The notes beneath the pieces were generated by a model, which ran no database searches, had not been told where the DNA came from, and saw only the letters and a program-made list of their open reading frames with translations. The position numbers and the translations under genes were made by a program. From Shimia sp041624275 (GTDB lineage: Bacteria; Pseudomonadota; Alphaproteobacteria; Rhodobacterales; Rhodobacteraceae): a DNA stretch of 27,511 bases. Shown here one piece after another: positions 7,200 to 16,622 of the stretch (position 1 is the first letter of the stretch; every line of letters begins with the position of its first letter). Location of the stretch: positions 1 to 27,511 of the forward strand of contig NZ_JBFJVE010000013.1 in the NCBI RefSeq assembly GCF_041624275.1, given 5' to 3'.

Positions 7200-9548
7200 A
7201 TGTCCATGACTGACCTGATCGACGACGACCTCCCTACGGGTGAAGTGACGGAACCGCTGCGCCGCGCAATTGGCGAGCGCTACCTGACCTATGCGCTGTC
7301 CACCATCATGCACCGGGCGCTGCCCGATGCTCGCGACGGGTTGAAGCCGGTGCATCGGCGCATTCTCTATGCCATGCGCGAGCTGAAGCTGGCCTCGAAT
7401 GGCGGTTTCCGAAAATCCGCCAAGATCTCGGGCGACGTGATGGGCAACTACCACCCGCATGGCGATGCCGCGATCTATGACGCCATGGCGCGGCTGGCGC
7501 AGGATTTCAACGTCCGCTATCCGCTGGTCGACGGTCAGGGCAACTTCGGCAATATCGACGGCGACAACCCGGCGGCCTCGCGCTATACCGAGGCGCGGAT
7601 GACCTCGGTGGCCGAGGCGCTGCTCGAGGGGCTGAACGAAAACGCCGTCGATTTCCGCGAGAACTATGATGGCACGCTGACCGAGCCGGTGGTGCTGCCG
7701 GCGACCTTCCCCAATCTTCTGGCCAATGGCGCCAGCGGCATTGCGGTGGGCATGGCGACCAATATCCCGCCGCATAACATCGCCGAGCTGTGCGATGCCT
7801 GCCTGCACATGATCAAGACCCCGGACGTGCGCGACGACACGCTGCTGAACTATGTGCCCGGCCCCGATTTTCCCACCGGCGGGGTCATCGTCGAACCCAG
7901 GGAAAGCATCGCCCAGGCCTATCGCACCGGGCGCGGATCGTTCCGGCTGCGCTGCAAATACGAGGTCGAGGATCTGGGTCGGGGCCAGTGGCAGATCGTG
8001 GTCACCGAAATCCCCTATCAGGTGCAGAAATCGAAGCTGATCGAAAAGATCGCCGAGCTGATCCAGACCAAGAAAGTGCCGATCCTCGCCGATGTCCGCG
8101 ATGAAAGCGCCGACGACATCCGTCTGATTCTCGAGCCGCGCTCGAAGAACGTCGACCCCGAGGTGCTGATGGGGCTGATGTATCGCAACAGCGATCTCGA
8201 GGTGCGGTTCAGCCTCAACATGAACGTGCTGATCGACGGGGTCACGCCCAAGGTCTGCTCGATGAAGGAGGTGCTGCGCGCCTTTCTCGATTTCCGCCGC
8301 GAGGTGCTGATCCGCCGGTCGAAACACCGGATGGACAAGATCGACCACCGGCTCGAGGTGCTCGAGGGCTTTATCATCGCCTTCCTCAACCTCGACCGGG
8401 TGATCGACATCATCCGCTACGACGACGCCCCCAAACCGGCGCTGATGGCCGAGGATTGGGGCATCGACCATGTGCGCGCCACGTCGGAACACGACTATGC
8501 GTCGCCGCTGCCGGCGCCCGAGGGCGCGGGGGAACTGAGCGAGGTTCAGGCCGAAGCGATTCTCAACATGCGGCTGCGGTCGCTGCGTCGGCTCGAGGAA
8601 CTGGAACTGATCCGCGAACGCGATGCGCTGATGCAAGAGCGCGCCGGGCTCGAAGACCTGCTGGAAAGCGAAGACCTGCAATGGGGCCGCATTTGCGAAC
8701 AGCTGAAAGAGGCCAAGCGGGTGTTCGGCAAGGATTATGACGGCGGCGCGCGGCGCACGGCCTTTGCCGAGGCCGGCGAGATGGAAGAGGTGCCTCTCGA
8801 GGCGATGATCGACCGCGAGCCGATCACCGTGGTCTGCTCGCAGATGGGCTGGATCCGCGCCATGGCCGGCCATATCGACCTTGGCCGCGAGCTGAAGTTC
8901 AAGGATGGCGACGGGCCGCGGTTCATCTTTCATGCCGAGACCACCGACCGGCTGCTGGTCTTTGCCACCAACGGCCGTTTCTACACGGTGAGCGCCGCCA
9001 ACCTGCCCGGCGGGCGCGGCATGGGCGAGCCGCTGCGGCTGATGGTCGACCTGCCCAACGAGGCCGAGATCATCGACATCCTGATTCACGACCCCGAGCG
9101 CAGGCTCTTGGTGGCCTCCTCGGCCGGCGACGGTTTCGTGGTCGCCGAAAAGGATGTCATCGCCCAGACCCGCAACGGCAAACAGGTGCTGAACGTCAAG
9201 GACGACGCCCGGGCCAAGATCTGCATCCCGGTCGCCGGCGATCATGTTGCCGTGGTCTCGGAGAACGGCAAGTTCCTGGTCTTCCCGGTCGAGGAACTGC
9301 CCGAGATGGGGCGCGGCAAGGGGGTGCGGATCCAGAAGTACAACATGGCGCGCGGGCGGCAGGGCACGCTGGAACTGGATGGCGGCCTGTCGGACATGAC
9401 CACCTTCGACCTTGCCGAGGGGCTGAAATGGGAGATGGGCGGCGGCAAGACCCGCCACGAGCCCGACATGCGCGAATGGCTGGGCAAGCGCGCCGGGGTG
9501 GGCAAGAAGCCCCCCTATGGTTTCCCGCGCAATCACAAGTTCACCTGA
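7200..9548 (+). CDS. parC: DNA topoisomerase IV subunit A
   Basis: The DNA-cleaving subunit of topoisomerase IV, which decatenates daughter chromosomes with ParE. The 782-aa length and the C-terminal domain without a GyrA box favour ParC over GyrA. Catalytic Arg128-Tyr129 lie in AASRYTEARM. The quinolone region reads NYHPHGDAAIYDAM (83-96). The beta-pinwheel domain (about 500-750) has TNGRFYTVSAANLPGGRGMG. Ala90 occupies the position of Ser80 in E. coli ParC and Asp94 that of Glu84. Start is ATG 7200 (MSMTDL) or the in-frame ATG at 7206; neither has a strong ribosome site. A terminator follows, so it is probably monocistronic. Confidence 0.96.
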   Translation: MSMTDLIDDDLPTGEVTEPLRRAIGERYLTYALSTIMHRALPDARDGLKPVHRRILYAMRELKLASNGGFRKSAKISGDVMGNYHPHGDAAIYDAMARLAQDFNVRYPLVDGQGNFGNIDGDNPAASRYTEARMTSVAEALLEGLNENAVDFRENYDGTLTEPVVLPATFPNLLANGASGIAVGMATNIPPHNIAELCDACLHMIKTPDVRDDTLLNYVPGPDFPTGGVIVEPRESIAQAYRTGRGSFRLRCKYEVEDLGRGQWQIVVTEIPYQVQKSKLIEKIAELIQTKKVPILADVRDESADDIRLILEPRSKNVDPEVLMGLMYRNSDLEVRFSLNMNVLIDGVTPKVCSMKEVLRAFLDFRREVLIRRSKHRMDKIDHRLEVLEGFIIAFLNLDRVIDIIRYDDAPKPALMAEDWGIDHVRATSEHDYASPLPAPEGAGELSEVQAEAILNMRLRSLRRLEELELIRERDALMQERAGLEDLLESEDLQWGRICEQLKEAKRVFGKDYDGGARRTAFAEAGEMEEVPLEAMIDREPITVVCSQMGWIRAMAGHIDLGRELKFKDGDGPRFIFHAETTDRLLVFATNGRFYTVSAANLPGGRGMGEPLRLMVDLPNEAEIIDILIHDPERRLLVASSAGDGFVVAEKDVIAQTRNGKQVLNVKDDARAKICIPVAGDHVAVVSENGKFLVFPVEELPEMGRGKGVRIQKYNMARGRQGTLELDGGLSDMTTFDLAEGLKWEMGGGKTRHEPDMREWLGKRAGVGKKPPYGFPRNHKFT

Positions 9549-9572
9549 ACCCGAAAACAATGCTAGGCTGAA

Positions 9573-9599
9573 GGCCATCCCTGCGGGGGTGGCCTTTTT
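9573..9599 (+). terminator. Rho-independent terminator of parC
   Basis: GGCCATCCC (9573-9581) pairs with GGGGTGGCC (9586-9594) with one G-T wobble and a 4-nt loop, followed by TTTTT (9595-9599). It is 25 bases past the parC stop and ends 4 bases before the earliest start of the next gene. Confidence 0.9.
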
Positions 9600-9602
9600 C
9601 TG

Positions 9603-10850
9603 GTGATCGGACGGAACGACTTGCACGGCGCGGAACGCACAGGCCCTGACCCCGAAACCGCCGGCGGTGCGCCCCCCGAGGCGGCCGCCCTGCCGGGCGA
9701 TTTCGTCGGCCGCCGCCGCACCCTCCTGTGGCTGGCGCTGCGCACCGGCGCGCTGACCGTTCTGACACTGGGGCTCTACCGGTTCTGGATGAAGACCCGG
9801 CTCAGGCGCTGGTACTGGTCCTCGGTGCGTATCGGCCGCATCCCGGCGGAATATGTCGGCGACCCTTTCGAAAAACTGCTCGGCTTTCTGATCGCGGTGG
9901 TCTTCCTCGCCTTCTACATCGGAATCGTGAACCTGGTGCTGATGTTTCTCAGCTTCTCGCTGTTCAAGGGCAATGCGGCGGCCTATCTGCTCAGCCTGAT
10001 CGGCATCGTTCCGCTGTGGTTCTATGCCAGCTATCGCGCCCGCCGCTACGTGCTGGCGCGCACCCGCTGGCGCGGCATCCGCTTCGGGCTCGAGCCCGGG
10101 GCCTGGGGCTATGCCTGGCGCGCGGTCCTGCACTGGGCGCTGACCCTGCTGACGCTGGGCCTCCTGTGGCCACGGATGCGGTTCTGGCTCGAGAAATACC
10201 ACACCGACCGCACCTGGTATGGCGATCTGAGGCTCGAGCAGGGCGGCTCGTGGACGATGCTGCTGCGGCCGCTGCTGCAGGTGCTGGCGCCGCTTCTGCT
10301 GCTGGCGGCGGGCGGGGTGGCGATGGCGGCCGGCCTCGCGCCGCCGCCGCTGCTGGCACTGCCGCTGCTGCTCTGGGCCGGTTACGGGCTCGCCGCCTGC
10401 AAGACCCTCGCCTTTGCCCGTCTCACTGAGGCCAAACGCGCCGGCGGCATCGGCTTTGAACCGCGGCCACGGGTCTGGCGGGTGTTCTGGATCTACGTGC
10501 TGGGCTACGGGCTGGCGGGGCTGGTGGCCTCGGTCTTCCTGATCCCGGTCAGCATCGTGCTGGTGGTCGCCTTCGGCATGGCCGGCGAGCTGGGGCTCGA
10601 TCTCGCGGCGCTCGAACAGCTGCCGCGCGGGCTGCTGGTCCTGGTCGGATCGCTGGCCTATTTCTCGCTGTTCCTGGTCTGGTCGGCACTGCGCCATGCC
10701 TTTGTCACCATGCCGCTGTGGCGCCATTTCGCCGAGACCCTGACCCTGCGCGATCCGGGCCGGCTGTGCCTTGTGGCGCAGCGCCCGCGCGATGCCTTCG
10801 CCGAGGCCGAGGGCTTTGCCGAGGCGCTGGACGTGGGGGCCGCGATATGA
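9603..10850 (+). CDS. DUF898 (YjgN-like) multi-pass membrane protein
   Basis: A polytopic inner-membrane protein of up to 415 aa. It shows the DUF898 hallmark LTLGLYRFWMKTRLRRWYWS (54-73) and a second related unit LTLLTLGLLWPRMRFWLEKY (180-199), suggesting an internal duplication. Hydrophobic segments lie near 41-61, 93-119, 126-144, 173-190, 218-243, 247-265, 296-326 and 345-366. The start is uncertain. GTG 9603 sits directly behind the parC terminator with no ribosome site. TTG 9621 is an alternative 6 codons in, behind a weak purine-rich GGACGGAA. The stop overlaps the start of the M48 peptidase gene (ATGA), so the two are coupled. The family's function is unknown. Confidence 0.88.
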   Translation: MIGRNDLHGAERTGPDPETAGGAPPEAAALPGDFVGRRRTLLWLALRTGALTVLTLGLYRFWMKTRLRRWYWSSVRIGRIPAEYVGDPFEKLLGFLIAVVFLAFYIGIVNLVLMFLSFSLFKGNAAAYLLSLIGIVPLWFYASYRARRYVLARTRWRGIRFGLEPGAWGYAWRAVLHWALTLLTLGLLWPRMRFWLEKYHTDRTWYGDLRLEQGGSWTMLLRPLLQVLAPLLLLAAGGVAMAAGLAPPPLLALPLLLWAGYGLAACKTLAFARLTEAKRAGGIGFEPRPRVWRVFWIYVLGYGLAGLVASVFLIPVSIVLVVAFGMAGELGLDLAALEQLPRGLLVLVGSLAYFSLFLVWSALRHAFVTMPLWRHFAETLTLRDPGRLCLVAQRPRDAFAEAEGFAEALDVGAAI

Positions 10851-11980
10851 GCCCCGAACCGACCATCATCCCGGTGGTGCCGCGCCGCGACTGGCCGGCC
10901 GCCGACGGGCTTTTCTTCGACGGCGAGACCGCCTGCGCCCAGGACGTGCGCCTGACGGTCGACGAAGCCGGCGGCTGCCTGCGCATTCGCGGCCGGGCGA
11001 TCGCCGTCGACTGGCCGCTCGAGCAGGTGCGGCTGGTGCCCGACCAGGCGCGGCGGGCGGGGCTGGTGCTGCGCCGCGCCGATGCGCCGCTGGCGCGGCT
11101 CTTCACCGAGGACCGTCTGCTGGCGAAACGGTTTCCGGCCCTGACCCGGCGGGTGGTCGATGTCTCGCGCCCGCGGCTGCTGGCCTGGGCGCTCGGCGCC
11201 CTGGCCTCGGTGGCGCTGATCATCCTGGTGCTGGTGCCGCTGATGGCCGACCAGCTGGCCCGCTACATCCCCGCCGAAGGCGCCCATGCGCTTGGCGACA
11301 GCACCCTGGGCCAGATCCGCGGGGCCCTGTCCGAAAGCGGTCTCGACCCGGTGCCCTTCTGCGATGCGCCCAAGGGCCGGGCGGCGCTGGAAAACCTCCG
11401 GGTCCGGCTGCAGGAGGGCGCCGGCAGCGAAAGGCCGCTCACCGTCCATGTGCTGGACCATCCGATGGTCAATGCCTTCGCCCTGCCGGGCGGCCATGTG
11501 ATCTTCATGCGCGGGCTGATCGACACCGCCGCAAGCGCCGAGGAACTGGCCGCCGTCTTCGCCCATGAAATCGGCCACGCGGTGTCGCGCGACCCGACCC
11601 GCCACGCGCTGCGCTCGGCCGGTTCGATCGGGGTCCTGGGGCTGCTGTTCGGCGATTTCGCCGGCGGCGCGCTGGTGCTGTTCCTGGCCGAACAGCTGAT
11701 CGAGGCGCAATACAGCCAGCAGGCCGAAAGCGCCGCCGACCGCTTTGCCCATGAGGCGCTGAAACACAGCGGCATCGCCCCTTCGGCGCTTGCCGACATC
11801 TTCGAGCGCATGGCGGCGGGGCAGGGCGACGCAGAGGGGATCGCGGCGCATTTCCTCAGCCACCCGAGCCTGCGTGCGCGCATCATCGCCGCCCGCGCCG
11901 CCACCCCCCAAGGCTTCCGCGCCCGCCCGGCGCTGGCGGCCGCCGAATGGCAGGCCCTGCGCGCCATCTGCGACGGCTGA
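10847..11980 (+). CDS. M48-family membrane metallopeptidase
   Basis: A 377-aa zinc peptidase. A beta-rich N-terminal region (about 20-100, DGLFFDGETAC then LRIRGRAIAVDWPLEQVRL) may be the accessory domain seen in front of some M48 enzymes. One transmembrane helix spans 112-134, and the peptidase domain follows. Zinc ligands are His240 and His244 of HEIGH with catalytic Glu241, and Glu294 in QQAESAADRFA. Asn209-Ala210-Phe211 (VNAFALPGG) and FLSHPSL (336-342) are typical M48 features. The topology places catalysis next to the membrane, probably periplasmic. It starts inside the last codons of the DUF898 gene (ATGA overlap), implying a joint role, perhaps envelope protein quality control; that is inference. 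Confidence 0.94.
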   Translation: MSPEPTIIPVVPRRDWPAADGLFFDGETACAQDVRLTVDEAGGCLRIRGRAIAVDWPLEQVRLVPDQARRAGLVLRRADAPLARLFTEDRLLAKRFPALTRRVVDVSRPRLLAWALGALASVALIILVLVPLMADQLARYIPAEGAHALGDSTLGQIRGALSESGLDPVPFCDAPKGRAALENLRVRLQEGAGSERPLTVHVLDHPMVNAFALPGGHVIFMRGLIDTAASAEELAAVFAHEIGHAVSRDPTRHALRSAGSIGVLGLLFGDFAGGALVLFLAEQLIEAQYSQQAESAADRFAHEALKHSGIAPSALADIFERMAAGQGDAEGIAAHFLSHPSLRARIIAARAATPQGFRARPALAAAEWQALRAICDG

Positions 11981-12020
11981 GACGCGCCGCCTTTTTCTCT
12001 TGCCCGAAATATCCCGGGGA

Positions 12021-12063
12021 ACGCTGGCGTTTCGCAGGAAACGCCAGCGTGGGGCAGCGCCCC
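12021..12063. repeat. Perfect 13-bp hairpin plus GC hairpin between convergent genes
   Basis: ACGCTGGCGTTTC (12021-12033), loop GCAG and GAAACGCCAGCGT (12038-12050) form a perfect stem. It is followed at once by GGGGC-AGC-GCCCC (12051-12063). It ends 2 bases before the P450 stop, where both convergent transcripts finish. There is no T-run, so it may be a dispersed palindromic element or a protective 3' structure. Confidence 0.7.
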
Positions 12064-12065
12064 GG

Positions 12066-13418
12066 CTACAGCGCCGCCGCGCGCAGCCACATGCCGGTAT
12101 CGGGCCGCAGGGTCAGGATCATCACCGGCTCGGGCGGCCGCCCGGGCACCAGATCGAAACGGAACCGCGCCATGAGCGTGGCGAGGATCAGCAGCGCCTC
12201 CTGGATGGCGAAACTGGCGCCGATGCAGATCCGCGGCCCGTCGCCGAAGGGCAGGTAGGCATAGCGGTCGATGGCGTCGCGATCGGCGAAACGCTCGGGG
12301 CGGAAGGCGTCGGGGGCCTGCCACAGCTGGCGATGCCGGTGCAGGGCATAGATCGGGATCATCACCGTGTCGCCGGGGCGCACCTCGCGGCCGCACAGCT
12401 GGTCCGCGGCCCGCGCGCTGCGCGACAGGATGCCGGCCGGCGGGTAGAGCCGCAGCGCCTCGTCGACGATCTGGCGCAGGAACACCAGCCGCCCGAGGTC
12501 CGCCGCCGTCGCCGGCCTGCCGCCCAGGACGCTGTCAAGCTCGGCCCGTGCCCGCGCCTGCACGGCGGGATCGAAGGCGCAGAGATACAGCGACCAGGCC
12601 AGGGTCAGCGCCGTGGTCTCGTGGCCGGCGACGATGAAGGTCAGAAGGTTGTCGCGCAGCTCCGAGGTGGTCATCCGCCGCCCGCTCTCGGGGTCGCGCC
12701 CGGCCATCAGCAGGTCGAGCAGGTCGGGCACATCCGCCGCCCCGCGCAGGCGCCGCGCTTCGATCGCCTGATCGGCGATCCGCCGCATCTGTCCCACCAC
12801 CTTGCCCGACCGCAGCCGTCCGGGGCGGGGCATCCAGTCGGGCATGCCCAGCATGTCGAGCAGCGAGATCCGCCCGGCCTCGGCGATATAGGCATCGATA
12901 GCGCGGTGCACCGCGGCGCTGTCGAAGGCGCCCTCGCCGGAAAAGGTCACCTCGGCGATGACGTCGAAAGTGGTGCGCACCATCTCGTCGAGGAAATCCA
13001 CCGCCCTCTCGCCGGCCCCGGCGATGCGCGCGGCGCTGCGGTCGGCGGCGGCCGACATCACCGGCGCCAGCGCCGCCATGTTGCGATGCGAAAAGACCGG
13101 CGCCACCGCCCGGCGCTGCCAGCGCCAATGGGCGCCCTCGGCGATGAACAGGCTTTCGCCGATCGCCGGGCGCAGGATGTTCTTGGTGGCCCGCGACTTG
13201 GGGTAGTTGTCGACGTTTTCCAGCAGCACGCGCCGGATCGCCCCGGGCTCCATCACCATGTGCCAGCGCAGCCCGGTGCGCCCCGAGACCATCGGCTGGC
13301 GCACCGCCAGTTCGGGCAGGATCTCGAGAAGGTTGCGCCGCGCCGCCCTCAGCGAGCCCCAGAGCCCGAGCGGCTCGGTGGTGAAGGGCACATGGGCGGG
13401 CAGCGATGTATCGGCCAT
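12066..13418 (-). CDS. Cytochrome P450
   Basis: A 450-aa soluble haem-thiolate monooxygenase. The I-helix oxygen site AGHETT is at 264-269, the ExxR pair Glu320/Arg323 in DEALRLYPP, PERF at 374-377, and the haem loop FGDGPRICIG at 391-400 with Cys398 as axial ligand. HWRWQRRAVAP (97-107) matches the C-helix WxxxR. The start ATG at 13418 is chosen because AGGGG precedes it; the frame stays open further upstream but without family sequence. No ferredoxin or reductase gene is adjacent, so electrons must come from elsewhere. Substrate unknown. It is divergent from the lipoprotein gene. Confidence 0.96.
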   Translation of the reverse strand: MADTSLPAHVPFTTEPLGLWGSLRAARRNLLEILPELAVRQPMVSGRTGLRWHMVMEPGAIRRVLLENVDNYPKSRATKNILRPAIGESLFIAEGAHWRWQRRAVAPVFSHRNMAALAPVMSAAADRSAARIAGAGERAVDFLDEMVRTTFDVIAEVTFSGEGAFDSAAVHRAIDAYIAEAGRISLLDMLGMPDWMPRPGRLRSGKVVGQMRRIADQAIEARRLRGAADVPDLLDLLMAGRDPESGRRMTTSELRDNLLTFIVAGHETTALTLAWSLYLCAFDPAVQARARAELDSVLGGRPATAADLGRLVFLRQIVDEALRLYPPAGILSRSARAADQLCGREVRPGDTVMIPIYALHRHRQLWQAPDAFRPERFADRDAIDRYAYLPFGDGPRICIGASFAIQEALLILATLMARFRFDLVPGRPPEPVMILTLRPDTGMWLRAAAL

Positions 13419-13542
13419 AGCGGTTCCCCTTTCGCCTTCAACATAGGGTGCCCCGCGCCCGCCGCCAAACCCCAAGTCGATTGCGAAACCGCCCGGCTTG
13501 GGCTATCCCCCGAAGATCAGCCTTTTTCGAGGATCGAGCACC

Positions 13543-14148
13543 ATGTTCCGAATCGCCCTGCTGCTGAGTGCCTTCGTGGCGCTGATCTCCTGCTCTGTGC
13601 CGACGACCATGGCGGTCGACGACCCCGAGCTGGACCTCGGGGCGTTCCGGCTTGGTCACAATATCGTGGTGACACCGAAGGTCGTGAAGGGCCCGTTGTC
13701 GCGCGATGCCAGCGATGGCGACTGGGTGGCGGCCCTCAAGGCGGCGCTGGACGCGCGGCTGGGGCGCTACGAGGGCACGCGGCTGGTGCACCTCGGGGTC
13801 GCGGTCGAGGGCTATGTGCTGGCCCAGCCGGGCATCCCGATCATTGCGGCGCCGAAATCGGCGCTGATCCTGTCGGTCACCGCCTGGGATGATCGCGCCG
13901 GGGTCAAGTTCAATGCCGACCCCAAGAGCATCGTGGTGCTGGAATCCTTCAGCGGTGGCTCGCTGATCGGCTCGGGTTACACGATGTCGGCCGAAGAGCA
14001 GATGGCCAACCTGACCCACAACGCCGCCCGTTCGATCGAGGCATGGCTGCACGAGAACCGGGCCTGCATGAGCGCCGAGCCCGAGACCGAAGTGCAGGCG
14101 GACTGCTGGAAGAAGACCAATACCAAGATCCCCGACCTGTCCCCGTGA
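13543..14148 (+). CDS. Uncharacterised lipoprotein
   Basis: A 201-aa protein with a hydrophobic signal and a lipobox LISC ending at Cys17, so it is probably lipidated and exported. The ATG at 13543 has GAGGA at 13529-13533. The mature part contains GHNIVVTPKVVKGPLSRDAS and a repeated pattern of beta strands, then a C-terminal helix (about 150-170, MANLTHNAARSIEAWLHEN). Cys175 and Cys188 could form a disulphide. I do not recognise a named family. It stands alone between the divergent P450 and the tuf promoter region. Confidence 0.8.
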   Translation: MFRIALLLSAFVALISCSVPTTMAVDDPELDLGAFRLGHNIVVTPKVVKGPLSRDASDGDWVAALKAALDARLGRYEGTRLVHLGVAVEGYVLAQPGIPIIAAPKSALILSVTAWDDRAGVKFNADPKSIVVLESFSGGSLIGSGYTMSAEEQMANLTHNAARSIEAWLHENRACMSAEPETEVQADCWKKTNTKIPDLSP

Positions 14149-14184
14149 CGCGGCTCGCGCCGGGCTGAAGCGCGTCGCAGCGGG

Positions 14185-14204
14185 CGCCCCGCAAGGCGGT
14201 TTTT
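14185..14204 (+). terminator. Weak candidate terminator after lipoprotein gene
   Basis: CGCC (14185-14188) can pair with GGCG (14195-14198), or CCGC (14189-14192) with GCGG (14196-14199), followed by TTTTT (14200-14204). The stem is short, so the U-run is the main evidence. Confidence 0.35.
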
Positions 14205-14289
14205 GCCATCCCCGGACTGCCACGGTACCCGGTGCCCAGCGTCTTGCGGACGACTTTGCGCTGTCATGGTTTCACGGCGCAACTGGCGC

Positions 14290-14318
14290 TTGATTTTTGC
14301 CGCGCAACCCAATATGTC
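14290..14318 (+). promoter_or_regulatory. Candidate tuf promoter
   Basis: TTGATT (14290-14295), a 17-bp spacer and TATGTC (14313-14318) are followed by a GC-rich discriminator (GCGCGCGG). The spacing is ideal, and the -10 is identical to the one proposed for secE. Confidence 0.55.
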
Positions 14319-14336
14319 GCGCGCGGTAACATGTTT

Positions 14337-14354
14337 CGGGCCCTTCGGGGCCCG
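14337..14354 (+). other. UUCG-capped stem-loop in the tuf leader
   Basis: CGGGCCC (14337-14343), TTCG and GGGCCCG (14348-14354) make a perfect 7-bp stem with a very stable UUCG loop. It would lie about 10 bases into the tuf leader if transcription starts near 14325. No T-run follows, so it probably stabilises the leader instead of terminating. Confidence 0.65.
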
Positions 14355-14409
14355 CGCTCTAATTCGGGCCCGTCCGGGTCCACCAACTCCAGATGGAAGG
14401 CGCCTCGAG

Positions 14410-15585
<1,176 letters not shown>

Positions 15586-15634
15586 TCGAGGATCGCGAGA
15601 CGCGCGAGCAGCACGTGTCGAAGATAATGGAACA

Positions 15635-15659
15635 GGCCACCCCGAGGGGTGGCCTTTTT
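15635..15659 (+). terminator. Rho-independent terminator of tuf
   Basis: GGCCACCCC (15635-15643) and GGGGTGGCC (15646-15654) give 8 pairs with a CGAG loop, followed by TTTTT (15655-15659). Its 3' half and U-run (GGGGTGGCCTTTTTC) are identical to the parC terminator. Confidence 0.93.
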
Positions 15660-15709
15660 CGTTTCTGGGGATCCTTTTCCTGGCTGGCGCGCGGGGATAT
15701 CGGCGGGAC

Positions 15710-16402
15710 TCAGTGCCGGCGCAGGGCCGCGACACTGGCGTCGGCATCGTCCGACAGGGCGTTCAGCGCCGCTTCGAGGTCGCGCCGCAGCACCTCTTCC
15801 TCGGTCTCGCTCATCTTGCGCGGCACCTCGGTGGTCCATTCGCGGCACATCAGCACCCCGCGGCTGCCGGCGCGCGGCAGCCACATCCGGTCCCAGGTCG
15901 GCAGTTCGCGGACCCTGTCGGCGGCGAAGGTCACCAGGAACACCCGTTTGCCCGAGGCCCGGGCCCAGATCAGCGGCACCTTCGAGCAGACCCGCGCCGG
16001 GCCGCGCGGCCCGTCGGCGGCGATGCCGATCGAACAGCCCTCGCGCATGAGGCCGAGGATCTGGCGCGACATGGCGACATGGCGCTGGTGCGAGGACATG
16101 GCGATGGTCTCCATCCCGAAGCGGGTCTGGAACAGCCCGGCCATGCGCCCGGCGCGGGCCGCCGAGGTCAGGGTGGCAATGCGCCCGAGATCGGTCGGAA
16201 AGAGATAGGGCGACATCATCAGCCGCTGGTGCCACAGGACCACGATCACTGGCTCGCCGGCGCGCAGGCTGTCTTCCATCGGCTCAAAGCCGAGGCGCTG
16301 CCACTGCGAGAGGCGGTGGGCACGGCGGACCAGCCCTTCGATCCGCCGGGCGAAGAAGCCCTGAACCCGGGGACTGTCGGCGAATTTCTTTCTCAGGCTC
16401 AA
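15710..16402 (-). CDS. DUF374 lysophospholipid acyltransferase-family protein
   Basis: A 230-aa membrane-associated acyltransferase-like protein. It has the LWHQRLMMSPYLFPTD segment (56-71, His58 as proposed catalytic base), RMAGLFQTRFGMETIAMSS (86-104), and the IAADGPRGPARVCS block (127-140) typical of DUF374. The start is assigned to TTG at 16402 (MSLRKKFADSP), because GGAG lies 8 bases upstream and family members begin with this sequence. No ATG or GTG with a ribosome site exists in the frame nearby. Related proteins act in lipid or lipid A assembly; the acyl acceptor is unknown. It is convergent with tuf and divergent from tRNA-Trp. Confidence 0.88.
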   Translation of the reverse strand: MSLRKKFADSPRVQGFFARRIEGLVRRAHRLSQWQRLGFEPMEDSLRAGEPVIVVLWHQRLMMSPYLFPTDLGRIATLTSAARAGRMAGLFQTRFGMETIAMSSHQRHVAMSRQILGLMREGCSIGIAADGPRGPARVCSKVPLIWARASGKRVFLVTFAADRVRELPTWDRMWLPRAGSRGVLMCREWTTEVPRKMSETEEEVLRRDLEAALNALSDDADASVAALRRH

Positions 16403-16505
16403 AATCCGGACTCCACTGCGCGCCGCTGTGTAGCGGCAAAACCGGGGCAGGGCAACTTGGCCGGCGTGGCAGGCGACAAGCCTGTCCGGGAGGGCGATTT
16501 TTCGC

Positions 16506-16534
16506 TTGAGTCCGGCCGCCGGCTGGCTTAGGAA
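16506..16534 (+). promoter_or_regulatory. Candidate tRNA-Trp promoter
   Basis: TTGAGT (16506-16511), 17-bp spacer, TAGGAA (16529-16534). The predicted start, about 16541, is just upstream of the mature tRNA. The -35 is good; the -10 is poor. Confidence 0.4.
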
Positions 16535-16546
16535 ACGCGCAGCCGC

Positions 16547-16622
16547 AGGGGTATAGCTCAGCTGGTAGAGCGACGGTCTCCAAAACCGTAGGTCGCGGGT
16601 TCGAACCCTGCTGCCCCTGCCA
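16547..16622 (+). tRNA. tRNA-Trp (anticodon CCA)
   Basis: A full 76-nt cloverleaf. The acceptor stem is AGGGGTA with TGCCCCT. The D stem is GCTC/GAGC. The anticodon stem ACGGT/ACCGT encloses the loop CTCCAAA with anticodon CCA at 16580-16582. The T stem GCGGG/CCTGC (one G-U) encloses TTCGAAC. The discriminator is G and CCA is encoded (16620-16622). Its position ahead of secE-nusG is the widely conserved bacterial arrangement. A bulged stem-loop (16642-16661) lies 20 bases downstream and may mark the transcript end. Confidence 0.97.

Noticed and set aside
7101..10727. Very long open frame antisense to parC and the DUF898 gene
   Set aside because: It mirrors the codon-position GC bias of the real genes, is low-complexity (His, Gln, Arg, Asp-rich), has no recognisable domain, and runs across the parC terminator.
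11790..13892. 700-codon plus-strand frame spanning the M48 end, the P450 and the lipoprotein start
   Set aside because: It overlaps three well-supported genes, crosses a perfect hairpin and is antisense to the P450 haem-binding region.
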